Origin: Cecembia lonarensis LW9
Lineage (GTDB): Bacteria; Bacteroidota; Bacteroidia; Cytophagales; Cyclobacteriaceae
DNA length: 52,814 bases
Reading direction: 5' to 3'
NCBI RefSeq assembly: GCF_000298295.1
Contig: NZ_AMGM01000025.1
Span: forward strand, 1-52,814
Position numbers and translations under genes: made by a program. This document shows positions 43,838 to 52,600 of this stretch, piece by piece. Each line of letters starts with the position of its first letter. Position 1 is the stretch's first letter. A model generated the notes under the pieces. It was not told where the DNA came from. It searched no databases and worked only from the letters and a program-made list of their open reading frames with translations.

Positions 43838-44875
43838 ATGAACCACGTGAACATGCCCAACCCGATTAAGGCATTAATGATGCTTTGCATGGCCTTTTTT
43901 ATATTGACAGACAACAGTTGTATAGCACAGGAGGGAAAAACTTGGCTACGGTTTGAAGGAAAGGAAGGGCCCGGTAAAGGCAAACACATTGTACTGGTAA
44001 GCGGGGACGACGAATACCGTTCTGAAGAAGCTATGCCCATGTTGGGTAAATTGCTGGCCCAACATTATGGTTTTACCTGTACGGTACTATTTCCCATTGA
44101 GCCTGAAACAGGCCATATAGTTCCTTCCTATCAAAACAACATCCCTGGTCTCGAACATTTGGAAAAAGCTGATTTAATGATTTTGTCAACCAGATTCAGG
44201 GAATTACCCGATGAGCAAACCCAATACTTCCATAATTTTCTTCTGGCTGGAAAACCGATAATTGGCTTGAGGACTGCTACCCATGCTTTCCATTATGAAA
44301 AAAACAAAAACAGTCCCTTTGCCAAATACCATTGGATGGGTAAAGAACCAGGATGGGAAGGTGGATTTGGACAGAAAATCCTTGGCGAAACCTGGGTAGC
44401 GCATCATGGTAACCATGGTACTGAAGGAGCAAGGGCATTGATTGATGGCATCGCCCAACAGCAGGACCACCCGATATTAAGAGGTGTAAAAGATATCTGG
44501 GCTGCATCAGACGTATACACAGTAAAAAATATCCCCAAAGAAGCAGAAGTATTGATCTATGGGGTACCGACTTCGGGAATGACTCCTGAATCGCCCATCA
44601 ACTGGGAGAAATCCATCATGCCTATGGCCTGGACTAAGGATTACCAAATCGAAGGTGGGAAGAAAGGAAAAGTATTCACCACCACCATGGGCGCTTCCAT
44701 TGACCTAATCAGCGATGACCTGAGGCGATTAATTGTCAATGCTGCTTTTTGGGCCTTGGATATGCCTGATAAAATTACAGCAGATATGAATGTCTCTGTT
44801 GTGGGGAAGTATGAGCCATCCATGTTTGGATTTGGAACATTTAGGAAAGGAATGAAGGTGGAAGATTTCAAGTAA
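43838..44875 (+). CDS. ThuA-like domain protein (trehalose-utilisation fold), exported
   Basis: A 345-residue protein with an N-terminal hydrophobic segment (IKALMMLCMAFFILT, then CIAQ) that may be a signal peptide. The ThuA fold is a class I glutamine amidotransferase-like Rossmann sandwich: IVLVSGDDEYRSEEAMPML, ADLMILSTRFRELPDEQ, GKPIIGLRTATHAF and the C-terminal FTTTMGAS. Rhizobial ThuA/ThuB convert disaccharides through 3-keto derivatives, ThuB being a Gfo/Idh/MocA protein, which fits the rest of the window. Start context CAACCTATGAA is shared with the two TIM-barrel genes. Confidence 0.88.
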   Translation: MNHVNMPNPIKALMMLCMAFFILTDNSCIAQEGKTWLRFEGKEGPGKGKHIVLVSGDDEYRSEEAMPMLGKLLAQHYGFTCTVLFPIEPETGHIVPSYQNNIPGLEHLEKADLMILSTRFRELPDEQTQYFHNFLLAGKPIIGLRTATHAFHYEKNKNSPFAKYHWMGKEPGWEGGFGQKILGETWVAHHGNHGTEGARALIDGIAQQQDHPILRGVKDIWAASDVYTVKNIPKEAEVLIYGVPTSGMTPESPINWEKSIMPMAWTKDYQIEGGKKGKVFTTTMGASIDLISDDLRRLIVNAAFWALDMPDKITADMNVSVVGKYEPSMFGFGTFRKGMKVEDFK

Positions 44876-44884
44876 ATAGATACA

Positions 44885-44912
44885 AGACGCTAGACACTAG
44901 ACTTAAGACTTG
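44885..44912. repeat. 7-nt periodic array, AGACNNN x4
   Basis: AGAC recurs at 44885, 44892, 44899 and 44906, exactly every 7 nt: AGACGCT, AGACACT, AGACTTA, AGACTTG. It starts 10 bp after the ThuA-like stop and is followed by a small hairpin (GAATAC/GTATTC, 44918-44936). Confidence 0.7.
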
Positions 44913-44992
44913 CGCTAGAATACAACCTTGGTATTCGAAAGATTGAGTTCAAAGTCCATATTTTATTGTGAACAAATAAACCAAAATAACCT

Positions 44993-45844
44993 ATGAACAA
45001 AATCGGATTCAATGTCCTAGCCTGGTCAGCCAATATGTCAGATGAGCTCAAACCTATCCTGGACAGACTCAAAAAAATCGGATATGATGGGGCTGAATTT
45101 TTTGTTGGCTCCCCAGATGAAGCAGCTTACAAAAACATAGGAAATTATTGCCGGGAGATTGGTTTGGAAGTCACTACTGTTTCTGTGCTTAGTCCGGAAG
45201 AAAACCTGATCAGTGCTGATGCAGCTGTCAGACAAAAAGGATTGGAAAAGATCAAGTGGATCATCGACAGATCGCATGATTTAGGTTCGCAGGTCTTATG
45301 TGGCCCTATTCACTCTGCCTTTGCTACTTTTTCGAAAGCTGCCCCACAGGAAATAGAGTATGAGAGAAGTGCCGAAATGCTCCATCAGGCAGGAGATTAT
45401 GCGGCACAGGCAGGAATCCTGCTGACCCCTGAGGCATTGAACCGCTTTGAATGCTACCTCTGCAACACCATGGAGCAATTGGGTTATTTGCTGGGCATAG
45501 TCAATCATCCCAATGTAAAAGCGATGTTTGATACCCATCATGCCAATATGGAAGAAAAAAAGTTGGGTGATGCCATCCGGCAAATCGGTCCAAGGTTAGC
45601 CCATTTCCATATCAGCGAAAACGACCGTGGCACGCCTGGTTCAGGACATGTGCCTTGGGATGAAACTTTTGCCGCCTTGGCAGAAATCCAATACAAAGGT
45701 TGGCTGACCATTGAAGGCTTTACACGAAACGATCCCGACTTTGCCAATTCTATTGGCGTTTGGAGACAATTTTCTGAGCCTTGGGATATGGCAGAAAACG
45801 GATTTGCCCATATCAAAAAAATGATGGCAAAACATGGGTTGTAG
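44993..45844 (+). CDS. D-tagatose 3-epimerase-like sugar epimerase
   Basis: A 283-residue cytoplasmic TIM barrel (no signal). It matches the ketose 3-epimerase family closely. The four metal ligands are E147 (PEALNRFE), D180 (FDTHHANMEE), H206 (HFHISENDRG) and E241 (IEGF), each offset by exactly five from the ligands I recall for Pseudomonas cichorii D-tagatose 3-epimerase. Family members interconvert free ketohexoses at C3. Its likely partners are the MFS porter and the exported 3-keto-sugar enzymes: an epimerase working next to C3 would fit a route through keto sugars. Start context is AACCTATGAA. Confidence 0.87.
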   Translation: MNKIGFNVLAWSANMSDELKPILDRLKKIGYDGAEFFVGSPDEAAYKNIGNYCREIGLEVTTVSVLSPEENLISADAAVRQKGLEKIKWIIDRSHDLGSQVLCGPIHSAFATFSKAAPQEIEYERSAEMLHQAGDYAAQAGILLTPEALNRFECYLCNTMEQLGYLLGIVNHPNVKAMFDTHHANMEEKKLGDAIRQIGPRLAHFHISENDRGTPGSGHVPWDETFAALAEIQYKGWLTIEGFTRNDPDFANSIGVWRQFSEPWDMAENGFAHIKKMMAKHGL

Positions 45845-45875
45845 ATTGAACTCGAAAGTAAACACAGTCTTAAAA

Positions 45876-47270
45876 ATGGTAAGATTCATTTCGTTATCCT
45901 TCTTTGTTTTCCTTCACCTGAGTTTTAATTGTTTTTCTCAGGAAAACAGGCCAAATATCATTTTCATTTTGACAGATGATCAAAGGTGGGATGCTTTAGG
46001 ATTTGCAGGAAATGAATTGATCCATACACCTGAAATGGATAGGTTGGCCGAGGAAGGAGTATTTTTTGAAAATGCTTTTGTGACCACCCCCATCTGTGCA
46101 GCAAGCAGGGCAAGTATTTTAACAGGAACTTATGAAAGAACACACGGCTATACTTTTGGTCAGGGAGAAATAAAGCCCGAGTTTATTGATCAATCTTATC
46201 CAGCTTTGATGAAAGACAGTGGCTACTACACTGGTTTTTTCGGGAAATTCGGTGTCAATTATTCAGGGTTTGAATCCTTATTTGATGTGTGTGAAAATTA
46301 CGACAGGCTGGACCGATTTAAGGACAGGCGGGGTTATTTTTATAAAACAATTGATAGCGACACTGTCCATTTGACCCGATATACCGGCCATAAGGCCATT
46401 GAATTTATCCGGCAAGCGCCAAAGGATAAACCATTTATGCTTTCCATAAGCTTCAGTGCCCCACATGCCCATGATCCTTCAGAAGAACAGTTTTTTTGGG
46501 ATAAGGAATTCGATTCCATGTATGAATCATCCTTGTTTCCTGAACCTCCTTTAAGCAGCCAAGAGTATTTTGAAGCTCAACCTTCCTATGTGAGGGAAGG
46601 AGAAAACCGAAACCGTTGGCACTGGAGGTTTGACACTGAAGAAAAATACCAAAGCAGCATGAAAGGATATTACCGGATGATTTCAGAAATCGATCAGGAA
46701 ATTAAGCTGATAAGGGAGGAGTTGGTCAAGCAGGGCAAGGATAAGAACACCATCATTATCCTGACCAGTGATAATGGCTATTTTATAGGAGAGCGTCAGT
46801 TGGCCGGAAAATGGTTGATGTATGACAATTCCCTTCGGGTTCCCATGATTATTTATCAACCTGGATCGGTTCAAGGAGTTAGATTTTCTGACATCGTATT
46901 GAATATTGACATTGCTCCTACGATTTTTGATCTGGCTGGTATTCAGATTCCCAAATCATGGGAAGGGCTAAGTCTGGCTGGATTTTTAGATGAAAAGCCA
47001 GATGTATTTCCCCGGAAAGAATTTATTTGCGAACACCTATGGCAGGTGGATATCATCCCGCCAAGTGAAGGGTTAAGGACTGAAAAATGGAAATATTTCC
47101 GGTACATCAATGATCCACAGCATGAGGAGCTTTATGATTTGGAATCGGATCCATTGGAGACCAGGAATCTTTCTTTGAATCCCGAGTACCATGATCAATT
47201 ACTCGATATGAGACATCGGTTTGAGGAAAAAGAAAAGGAAATGAGACACTGGAAACCTTATTACTATTAA
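45876..47270 (+). CDS. Sulfatase (formylglycine-dependent), exported
   Basis: About 464 residues from the ATG at 45876, chosen because it starts the signal peptide (MVRFISLSFFVFLHLSFNCF); the frame is open from 45834 but that overlaps the epimerase. Maturation motif C74-x-A-S-R (CAASRAS) with Ala in place of Pro still fits the C/S-x-P/A-S-R rule. Metal residues D34-D35 (FILTDDQRWD) and the ILTSDNG block are present. It belongs to the same S1 superfamily as the first sulfatase but differs in the motif, so it may act on a different sulfate position. Follows the epimerase by 31 bp. Confidence 0.92.
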   Translation: MVRFISLSFFVFLHLSFNCFSQENRPNIIFILTDDQRWDALGFAGNELIHTPEMDRLAEEGVFFENAFVTTPICAASRASILTGTYERTHGYTFGQGEIKPEFIDQSYPALMKDSGYYTGFFGKFGVNYSGFESLFDVCENYDRLDRFKDRRGYFYKTIDSDTVHLTRYTGHKAIEFIRQAPKDKPFMLSISFSAPHAHDPSEEQFFWDKEFDSMYESSLFPEPPLSSQEYFEAQPSYVREGENRNRWHWRFDTEEKYQSSMKGYYRMISEIDQEIKLIREELVKQGKDKNTIIILTSDNGYFIGERQLAGKWLMYDNSLRVPMIIYQPGSVQGVRFSDIVLNIDIAPTIFDLAGIQIPKSWEGLSLAGFLDEKPDVFPRKEFICEHLWQVDIIPPSEGLRTEKWKYFRYINDPQHEELYDLESDPLETRNLSLNPEYHDQLLDMRHRFEEKEKEMRHWKPYYY

Positions 47271-47505
47271 TTTGATTGTAGAGATAATAGCTCCTTATAT
47301 AAATTAAATGAGTAGGTGCTATTCAAATTGAACAAACACTGATTCAAGCTAGGGCTTTTCGCTTTTTTAACCGGCATTATTACTTCTATACAAAAAAAGT
47401 GATATTGCTAAAGCATGTAAACCAATTTTTATTTTATTCACAGTGAAGTGAATTGGTGCTGAATAAAAAGTCCTGTGAGGATACCTAATTCTATTGTTTA
47501 AAGTC

Positions 47506-49221
47506 TTATTTTGAAGAATCCAACACTTTTTCCTGCCTGATGACAATGGGTACATACCCAGCCTCCATCCCCACTGGAGGGCTTACAATCAGTTCAGGAT
47601 CTATGGTTACCAACTTTCCAGTACTGGGTGGAGCCATATATTCCTGTTCGATCGTCCAGTGTATATGAATTTGCTCAACAAATTTCTGAAGTCGATCCTT
47701 TTCCTCTTCACTCCAATCAAATTGCTGGAAGGAAGGCTGATCAATAAATCTATACCATTTATAGGTGACAGTTGACCCATCTTTCAATTTTGATTTATAG
47801 GGCTGGGAAACAGGGCCAGGATTTGCCCAAGCTCCTTCATTAGGTGAAGTATAGGGCAGGCTTTTATCGATGATAAAATTCCCCTCAACAATTTCATTTC
47901 CGTTTCTCCAATTGACATATTGACTTTCAGATTCTGCCTTGGGGAACTCCATATTTTTTAGAATTTCAGGAATTTCTTCGTGGCTTACAGCCCGACGTTG
48001 ATCACCCACTTGTTTGAAATATTGGGGGAAAAGACCTTGTTTGGTAATTTGATTTTCTTTCCATTGCAAACCAAAAGCATTTGAATCTGTGATTGTGGTT
48101 TGCAAAACATCTTCCAGACCGGTGATTTTATACCCCCCGTTGTTTAAACCTGCTCCTTGATCCAGAGATATATCTCTTGGATTTAATTCCGGTTTCCAGG
48201 TATGTGTTTCATCAAATTTACCGGGATAGACTTTACCGCCTTTCTTCCATTCCAGAAGATAATTAAATAGTGCGCCTTTTGAGTAATAAGTGACATCCTG
48301 GACAAGGACTGATTGGCCATGTTCATTCACGGGGAATTGAAGCTCGGGTATTTTGATATACAAATCTCCCTTATTGTCTCTCATTTCAAAGGAGGGTACT
48401 GTATTGATTTCCATGGCTCCTCCGCCACCCATTTTTCCTGGCCTGACATCCAAGCCCATTCCTTCTATGGCTTTATAATCTTTAGAAAGCCTGCTCCACA
48501 TTTCCGGGATATAAAAAGCCACAGGACCTTTGAAGTTTTCTGAATTTAAAAAAAGTGTCCAACTCTGATCCCCAGTTGGAGGTGGACCTGGCTTTGCATC
48601 CGTCAGGGGAAGCGCCATGTGGGTATATCCTAAAAACCTACCTTCCAGATCTCCTTCAAACGTAATACCATCGGGGGGGACCAAAATTCTGTTGCTTAGC
48701 TGGGCAATTCCCAATTGGCCATCCGGCAAAGCTTCCGCTCTGTAAAAGAAGGGCCAACCTGGAGAAGCTATTTCTGAATTATAGCAATCCGGAACCCCGT
48801 TCATGCTGAATTTTGGAGATCCATAATGGTACCTGTTTCCTCTCCAATATCCCAATCCCCCTTCCTGCGTCTGAAAGACACTTTCCCATGTTGGCCCCCT
48901 TGGTTCCCATGTTCGGGCAATCGTACCTTCAGGGCAGCAGGGGATATCTTTGTTTTCGGGATTGTCAGGGGTGATCCAATTGCCGGGAAGTCCTATCTGG
49001 AATCCAGCCAGGGGTTGTTCCACTAAAGGCCATACAGCTGTATAAAAGCCAATTCCGGCCCCAAAACCTTCCGGGCGTTTTTGAGTACTATAGCCAATAT
49101 AGCCATGCAGGCCATTGCTATTTGCTGTAATGTCTTCGGAGCCATAAGCCATTTCTTTTATATCGGCGCTGCATCCAAGAGATAAAAAAATTACAATTGA
49201 AATTCCAAAACGTGTCAGCAT
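47506..49221 (-). CDS. Unrecognised 571-residue surface lipoprotein
   Basis: I do not recognise the family. The N-terminus is a signal with lipobox C17 (LSLGC). The body is rich in Gly, Pro and aromatic residues, contains repeated WxP-like turns (NWITPDNPENKDIPCCPEG, EPRGPTWESVFQTQ), and reads as a mostly beta protein with tryptophan-rich patches that could bind sugar. Cysteine pair CC at about residues 93-94. It lies between a sulfatase (convergent, 235 bp) and the PVC-type dehydrogenase. It may be a carbohydrate-binding or polysaccharide-processing lipoprotein. No catalytic signature seen. Confidence 0.75.
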   Translation of the reverse strand: MLTRFGISIVIFLSLGCSADIKEMAYGSEDITANSNGLHGYIGYSTQKRPEGFGAGIGFYTAVWPLVEQPLAGFQIGLPGNWITPDNPENKDIPCCPEGTIARTWEPRGPTWESVFQTQEGGLGYWRGNRYHYGSPKFSMNGVPDCYNSEIASPGWPFFYRAEALPDGQLGIAQLSNRILVPPDGITFEGDLEGRFLGYTHMALPLTDAKPGPPPTGDQSWTLFLNSENFKGPVAFYIPEMWSRLSKDYKAIEGMGLDVRPGKMGGGGAMEINTVPSFEMRDNKGDLYIKIPELQFPVNEHGQSVLVQDVTYYSKGALFNYLLEWKKGGKVYPGKFDETHTWKPELNPRDISLDQGAGLNNGGYKITGLEDVLQTTITDSNAFGLQWKENQITKQGLFPQYFKQVGDQRRAVSHEEIPEILKNMEFPKAESESQYVNWRNGNEIVEGNFIIDKSLPYTSPNEGAWANPGPVSQPYKSKLKDGSTVTYKWYRFIDQPSFQQFDWSEEEKDRLQKFVEQIHIHWTIEQEYMAPPSTGKLVTIDPELIVSPPVGMEAGYVPIVIRQEKVLDSSK

Positions 49222-49264
49222 AGCGCTATTTTAAAGTTTGTTCAAAATATGATTTCAAATCCTC

Positions 49265-49299
49265 GTACTTTGTACATGGTACCTAGTACTTGGCACATC
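49265..49299. repeat. 7-nt periodic array, GTACNNN x4 plus one degenerate unit
   Basis: GTAC recurs at 49265, 49272, 49279 and 49286: GTACTTT, GTACATG, GTACCTA, GTACTTG, then degenerate GCACATC. A further GTACATG-CTACCTA pair lies at 49319-49332. Confidence 0.75.
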
Positions 49300-49348
49300 T
49301 TGTCTGCAGTGGCGGATGGTACATGCTACCTAACCCTTCTAGATTTTT

Positions 49349-49369
49349 TCTTATGTCTTGCTTCTTGGT
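49349..49369. repeat. 7-nt periodic array, TCTNNNN x3
   Basis: TCT recurs at 49349, 49356 and 49363 (TCTTATG, TCTTGCT, TCTTGGT). Its complement matches the AGAC array at 44885 in reverse orientation. Confidence 0.5.
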
Positions 49370-49417
49370 CTCGTCCTGAAAATACTTGACACTTATTTCA
49401 TTTTCTTATCTAGAGTT

Positions 49418-49520
49418 CGACTCCCTTGGAGTCGGGATTGCCGAATATCAAAATCACCTCTCAACCCCGGGTTGCACCCGGGGCAAATACCCTTAAGGGA
49501 TTAAACCCCTATCGGGGTTG
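49418..49520. repeat. REP/BIME-like cluster of hairpins
   Basis: Four stem-loops in 103 bp: CGACTCC-CTT-GGAGTCG (49418-49434), CCCCGGGT-TGC-ACCCGGGG (49465-49483), CCCTTAAGGG (49490-49499) and AACCCC-TATC-GGGGTT (49504-49519). The last three are bracketed by CAACCCCG (49462-49469) and CGGGGTTG (49513-49520). It resembles repetitive extragenic palindromes. Confidence 0.6.
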
Positions 49521-49572
49521 TTTTGTCACAATTTCAAGGAATTACCTTAATGAATCCCTAAATTATCTAAAG

Positions 49573-49607
49573 TCTTGCTTCTCGACTCTCGCATCTAGCA
49601 TCTCTCT
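49573..49607. repeat. 7-nt periodic array, TCTNNNN x5
   Basis: TCT recurs at 49573, 49580, 49587, 49594 and 49601 (TCTTGCT, TCTCGAC, TCTCGCA, TCTAGCA, TCTCTCT). It lies 29 bp beyond the stop of the dehydrogenase-like gene. Confidence 0.65.
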
Positions 49608-49635
49608 CCTGCTTGCAGCAGGCAAGTCTAAAATC

Positions 49636-52600
49636 TCATTTCTCCATCGGGTGTTCTTTCAACAACTCAGCTGGCGAATAAAATCCCCGCTTATTTTCAA
49701 TCGATGTCCTGACTGCTTTTACCTTTTCCGGACGGATAGGAGAGGCTTGATTTCCAAAAGAGTTTCTCACATAGGTCAATACCGCTGCAATTTCATTGTC
49801 ATTAAGCATGCCTTCATAAGGCGTCATAGGCACATGGCCAGGGTATTCCCTACCCAGCACCTCTATAGGCCCCAATAAGCCTTTCAATACCAATTTGATC
49901 AAGCGTTCTTCACTGCCCAAAACCCATTGGGTGCCTACAATTGGTGGAAATTGAGAAGCTGAAAGCCCCCTGCCATCGGGCTGATGACAGGTAGCACAAA
50001 AACCATCTCTATTGTAAATTTCTTTCCCTATGAGGTACAGTTCCAGATCCCCCCCAGTCAAATTGGACCTGATGTCTTCTTCTTTCTTTTCCCTGACTGA
50101 AATCCCATTGATATGGGCTACCGCAGTCTCATGGGCATGTACCATCCAGTTGTCCAAAGGTTTCTTTGTTGCTTCTTCTAAAATGGGCAGGCCTTTTTCC
50201 TTTTGAAGCCAAGACGCTGCTGTAATAGCTTCCAGTCTTACCCGTCCATGCTCATCTCTTACAGCTTCCATCATTAGATCTGCCTGATCAGCCACTTGGT
50301 GACCGGTATACCTCAGTACCCTCACAGCCGCAGCCCTAACCCTGAAATCTTTCGCTTGAAGTAATTGCCGGAGTAATGACTGATCGACCTTATTTAAACC
50401 CCAACTTACCCATAGTGCTTCCAACAAATAAGCTTCATATTTCGGGTCATTTTTGTCTAAAGAGGCAGTCCACGATGTGATGGCTTGCAAAACCTGATCT
50501 GCATCTCTACCTCTTAATTCCCTTTTGGTCCTGTACTTTGTCCTGAATTCCGGTAATTTCAAATTGTCCAAGAGCTCTGGGATACTGGCACCATGGACTT
50601 TTGCCGGCTCCACTAAGGGTCTGGACGGATAGGTAATGCGATAGACCCTGCCATGAACGTGGTCCCTCAAGGGATCTCGGGCATTGTGCTGCATATGGCC
50701 TATCAGCACATTGTGCCAATCAATAAAATAGAGCGAACCATCGGGAGCGAATTCCATGTCCACAGGGCGGAAATTCCTATCGGTACCCTTTACCAAATCC
50801 AATCTATGACGGGTCTTAAAACCTGTGCCATCATCTTCTATGGCATGTTGCTTCATACCCAAAAATCCGATCGTATTGTTGATCAAAAGGTCTCCTTGCA
50901 CTTCATCTGGGAAGTGCCTGCTAGACACAAACTCCAAACCTGAAGTTGGCCTCACCCTATGGTCATCTTCAATGAGGTTGTAAGATTTATGGGTGGCTTC
51001 CCCGTATCTGGGCAAAACCGTACCTGGCATCATCCACATCACGTCAGGACCAGAAGTTTCGGCAAAGAAGTTCTGCCCCCATTCATCAAAAGCTATCCCC
51101 CATGGATTGGGAATGGACAATTGCGCAGTTCTTTCTAATTGGTGTCTGGAAGGGTTATACCTGAAAAATCCTCCATTGGTAGCCCGAACAGGACCATAGG
51201 AGGTCTCTACATTGGAGTGTAAAAATACGCCCTCTCCCATGTAAATCGCCCCGGAAGGATCTGCTGCAAAGGCAGAAATCACATGGTGGGTATCGTGGTC
51301 ATCGAAACCACTGAGCAAGATTTCAACCTTATCGGCCCGGTCATCTCCATTGGTATCAATGAGTATTTTTAGATGCGTACCCTGGGAAACATATACTCCT
51401 TCTGGAGCTATCTCGAATCCCATAGGGAGGTGAAGTCCATCCGCAAAAACAGTTTGCTTATCTGCTTTTCCATCGCCATTGGTGTCCTCTAGGATGATGA
51501 TTTTGTCATTGGGTTTTTCATTGCCTGGCTTGTAATGGGGATAACTGGGACAGGTTGCTATCCACAACCTCCCTTTGTTGTCAAAACTCATTTGCACCGG
51601 ATTGGCCAAATCAGGAAATTCAACCTCTGAAGCAAAAAGTTCAATTTTGTATCCCTCTGGCACTGTCAATTGATCCAAGGCGTCTTGACCATAGAGATAA
51701 GTCAGGTTACCATTTTGCTGTGGATTGTAATTGGTCTCTACAGGTGGCAGTTCTATGGTATTTTTGTCAGCTGCTTCAATATCCATGATTTCCCCTTTTG
51801 CTGCCTTCCAGATGGCTTCATCCCGAATGGCGGTCATTTGTCTTATTTTTTCCAGTTCGTAGGGATAATTGTCCGGTCCAAACGGTTTGTACCTTCTTCC
51901 ATAGACATGCACGCCATTTGGAATTTTGTAATCATTATGCCACATCCAGTTTTTCCGCATCACCATCTCATGGATCAAATCCCTGTTTTGAGCAGCTTTA
52001 AGTTTAGCCTTGCCAAAAACCTGATCGGCCAACAAAACCGCTAATTTTTGATAGCCCAATTCATTGAGTTGGGAACCGTCTATGGTTAAAGGATCGGTAT
52101 TGGATGCGTACCATTTTTTGGATGGATTAAAAGCATCCACGAAAAGGACTTGGTGTTTTTCAGCGACCTCTTTCATCGCTAAAGTGTATAATTCAAGGTT
52201 TTTGTTTTCCTTCACCCCATTAGGCAGATCCTTGGTTGCCGATAAGTCCTCAAAGGCTATGGGGGAAATGAGGGCCAATTTAGGCGGAGTGCTTCCATTA
52301 TAATTTTGCTGTAGGGTATGTCTGATAAAAGCGTCTAATTCTGCTTTATAATTTTCCAGGCCAGCTTCCCCTTGAAAGGATTCATTATACCCAAAAAAGG
52401 CCAGAATGATGTCTGCTTTATGCCGAAACAACCACTCATCCGGGCTTTCATAATGACCTTCACTTCCAGAGGAATTGGCAAATTCAGTCTGAAAGTCTTC
52501 TGCCCCAGGAAATGCCCATGGGGAAACCCTTCCGGAATGTGGACGGAAACCCGGGGTATTCCCTCCATCGCACATATTCCTGATATAGAGCAGGCTATCT

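Larger units (their letters stand above)
49222..49635. other. 414-bp non-coding region with periodic repeats and hairpins
   Basis: No gene seen. It holds heptad arrays (GTACNNN 49265-49292; partial copies 49319-49332; TCTNNNN 49349-49369; TCTNNNN 49573-49607) and a compact cluster of hairpins at 49418-49520. No promoter box for the lipoprotein at 49221 was convincing. The density of repeats suggests a decayed or active intergenic repeat element rather than simple spacer. Confidence 0.65.

Noticed and set aside
47367-47555. 62-residue minus-strand frame after the unknown lipoprotein
   Set aside because: Overlaps the lipoprotein end, composition unlike a protein, no start context; also the CCAATT/ATTCAC imperfect repeats here are too weak to call.
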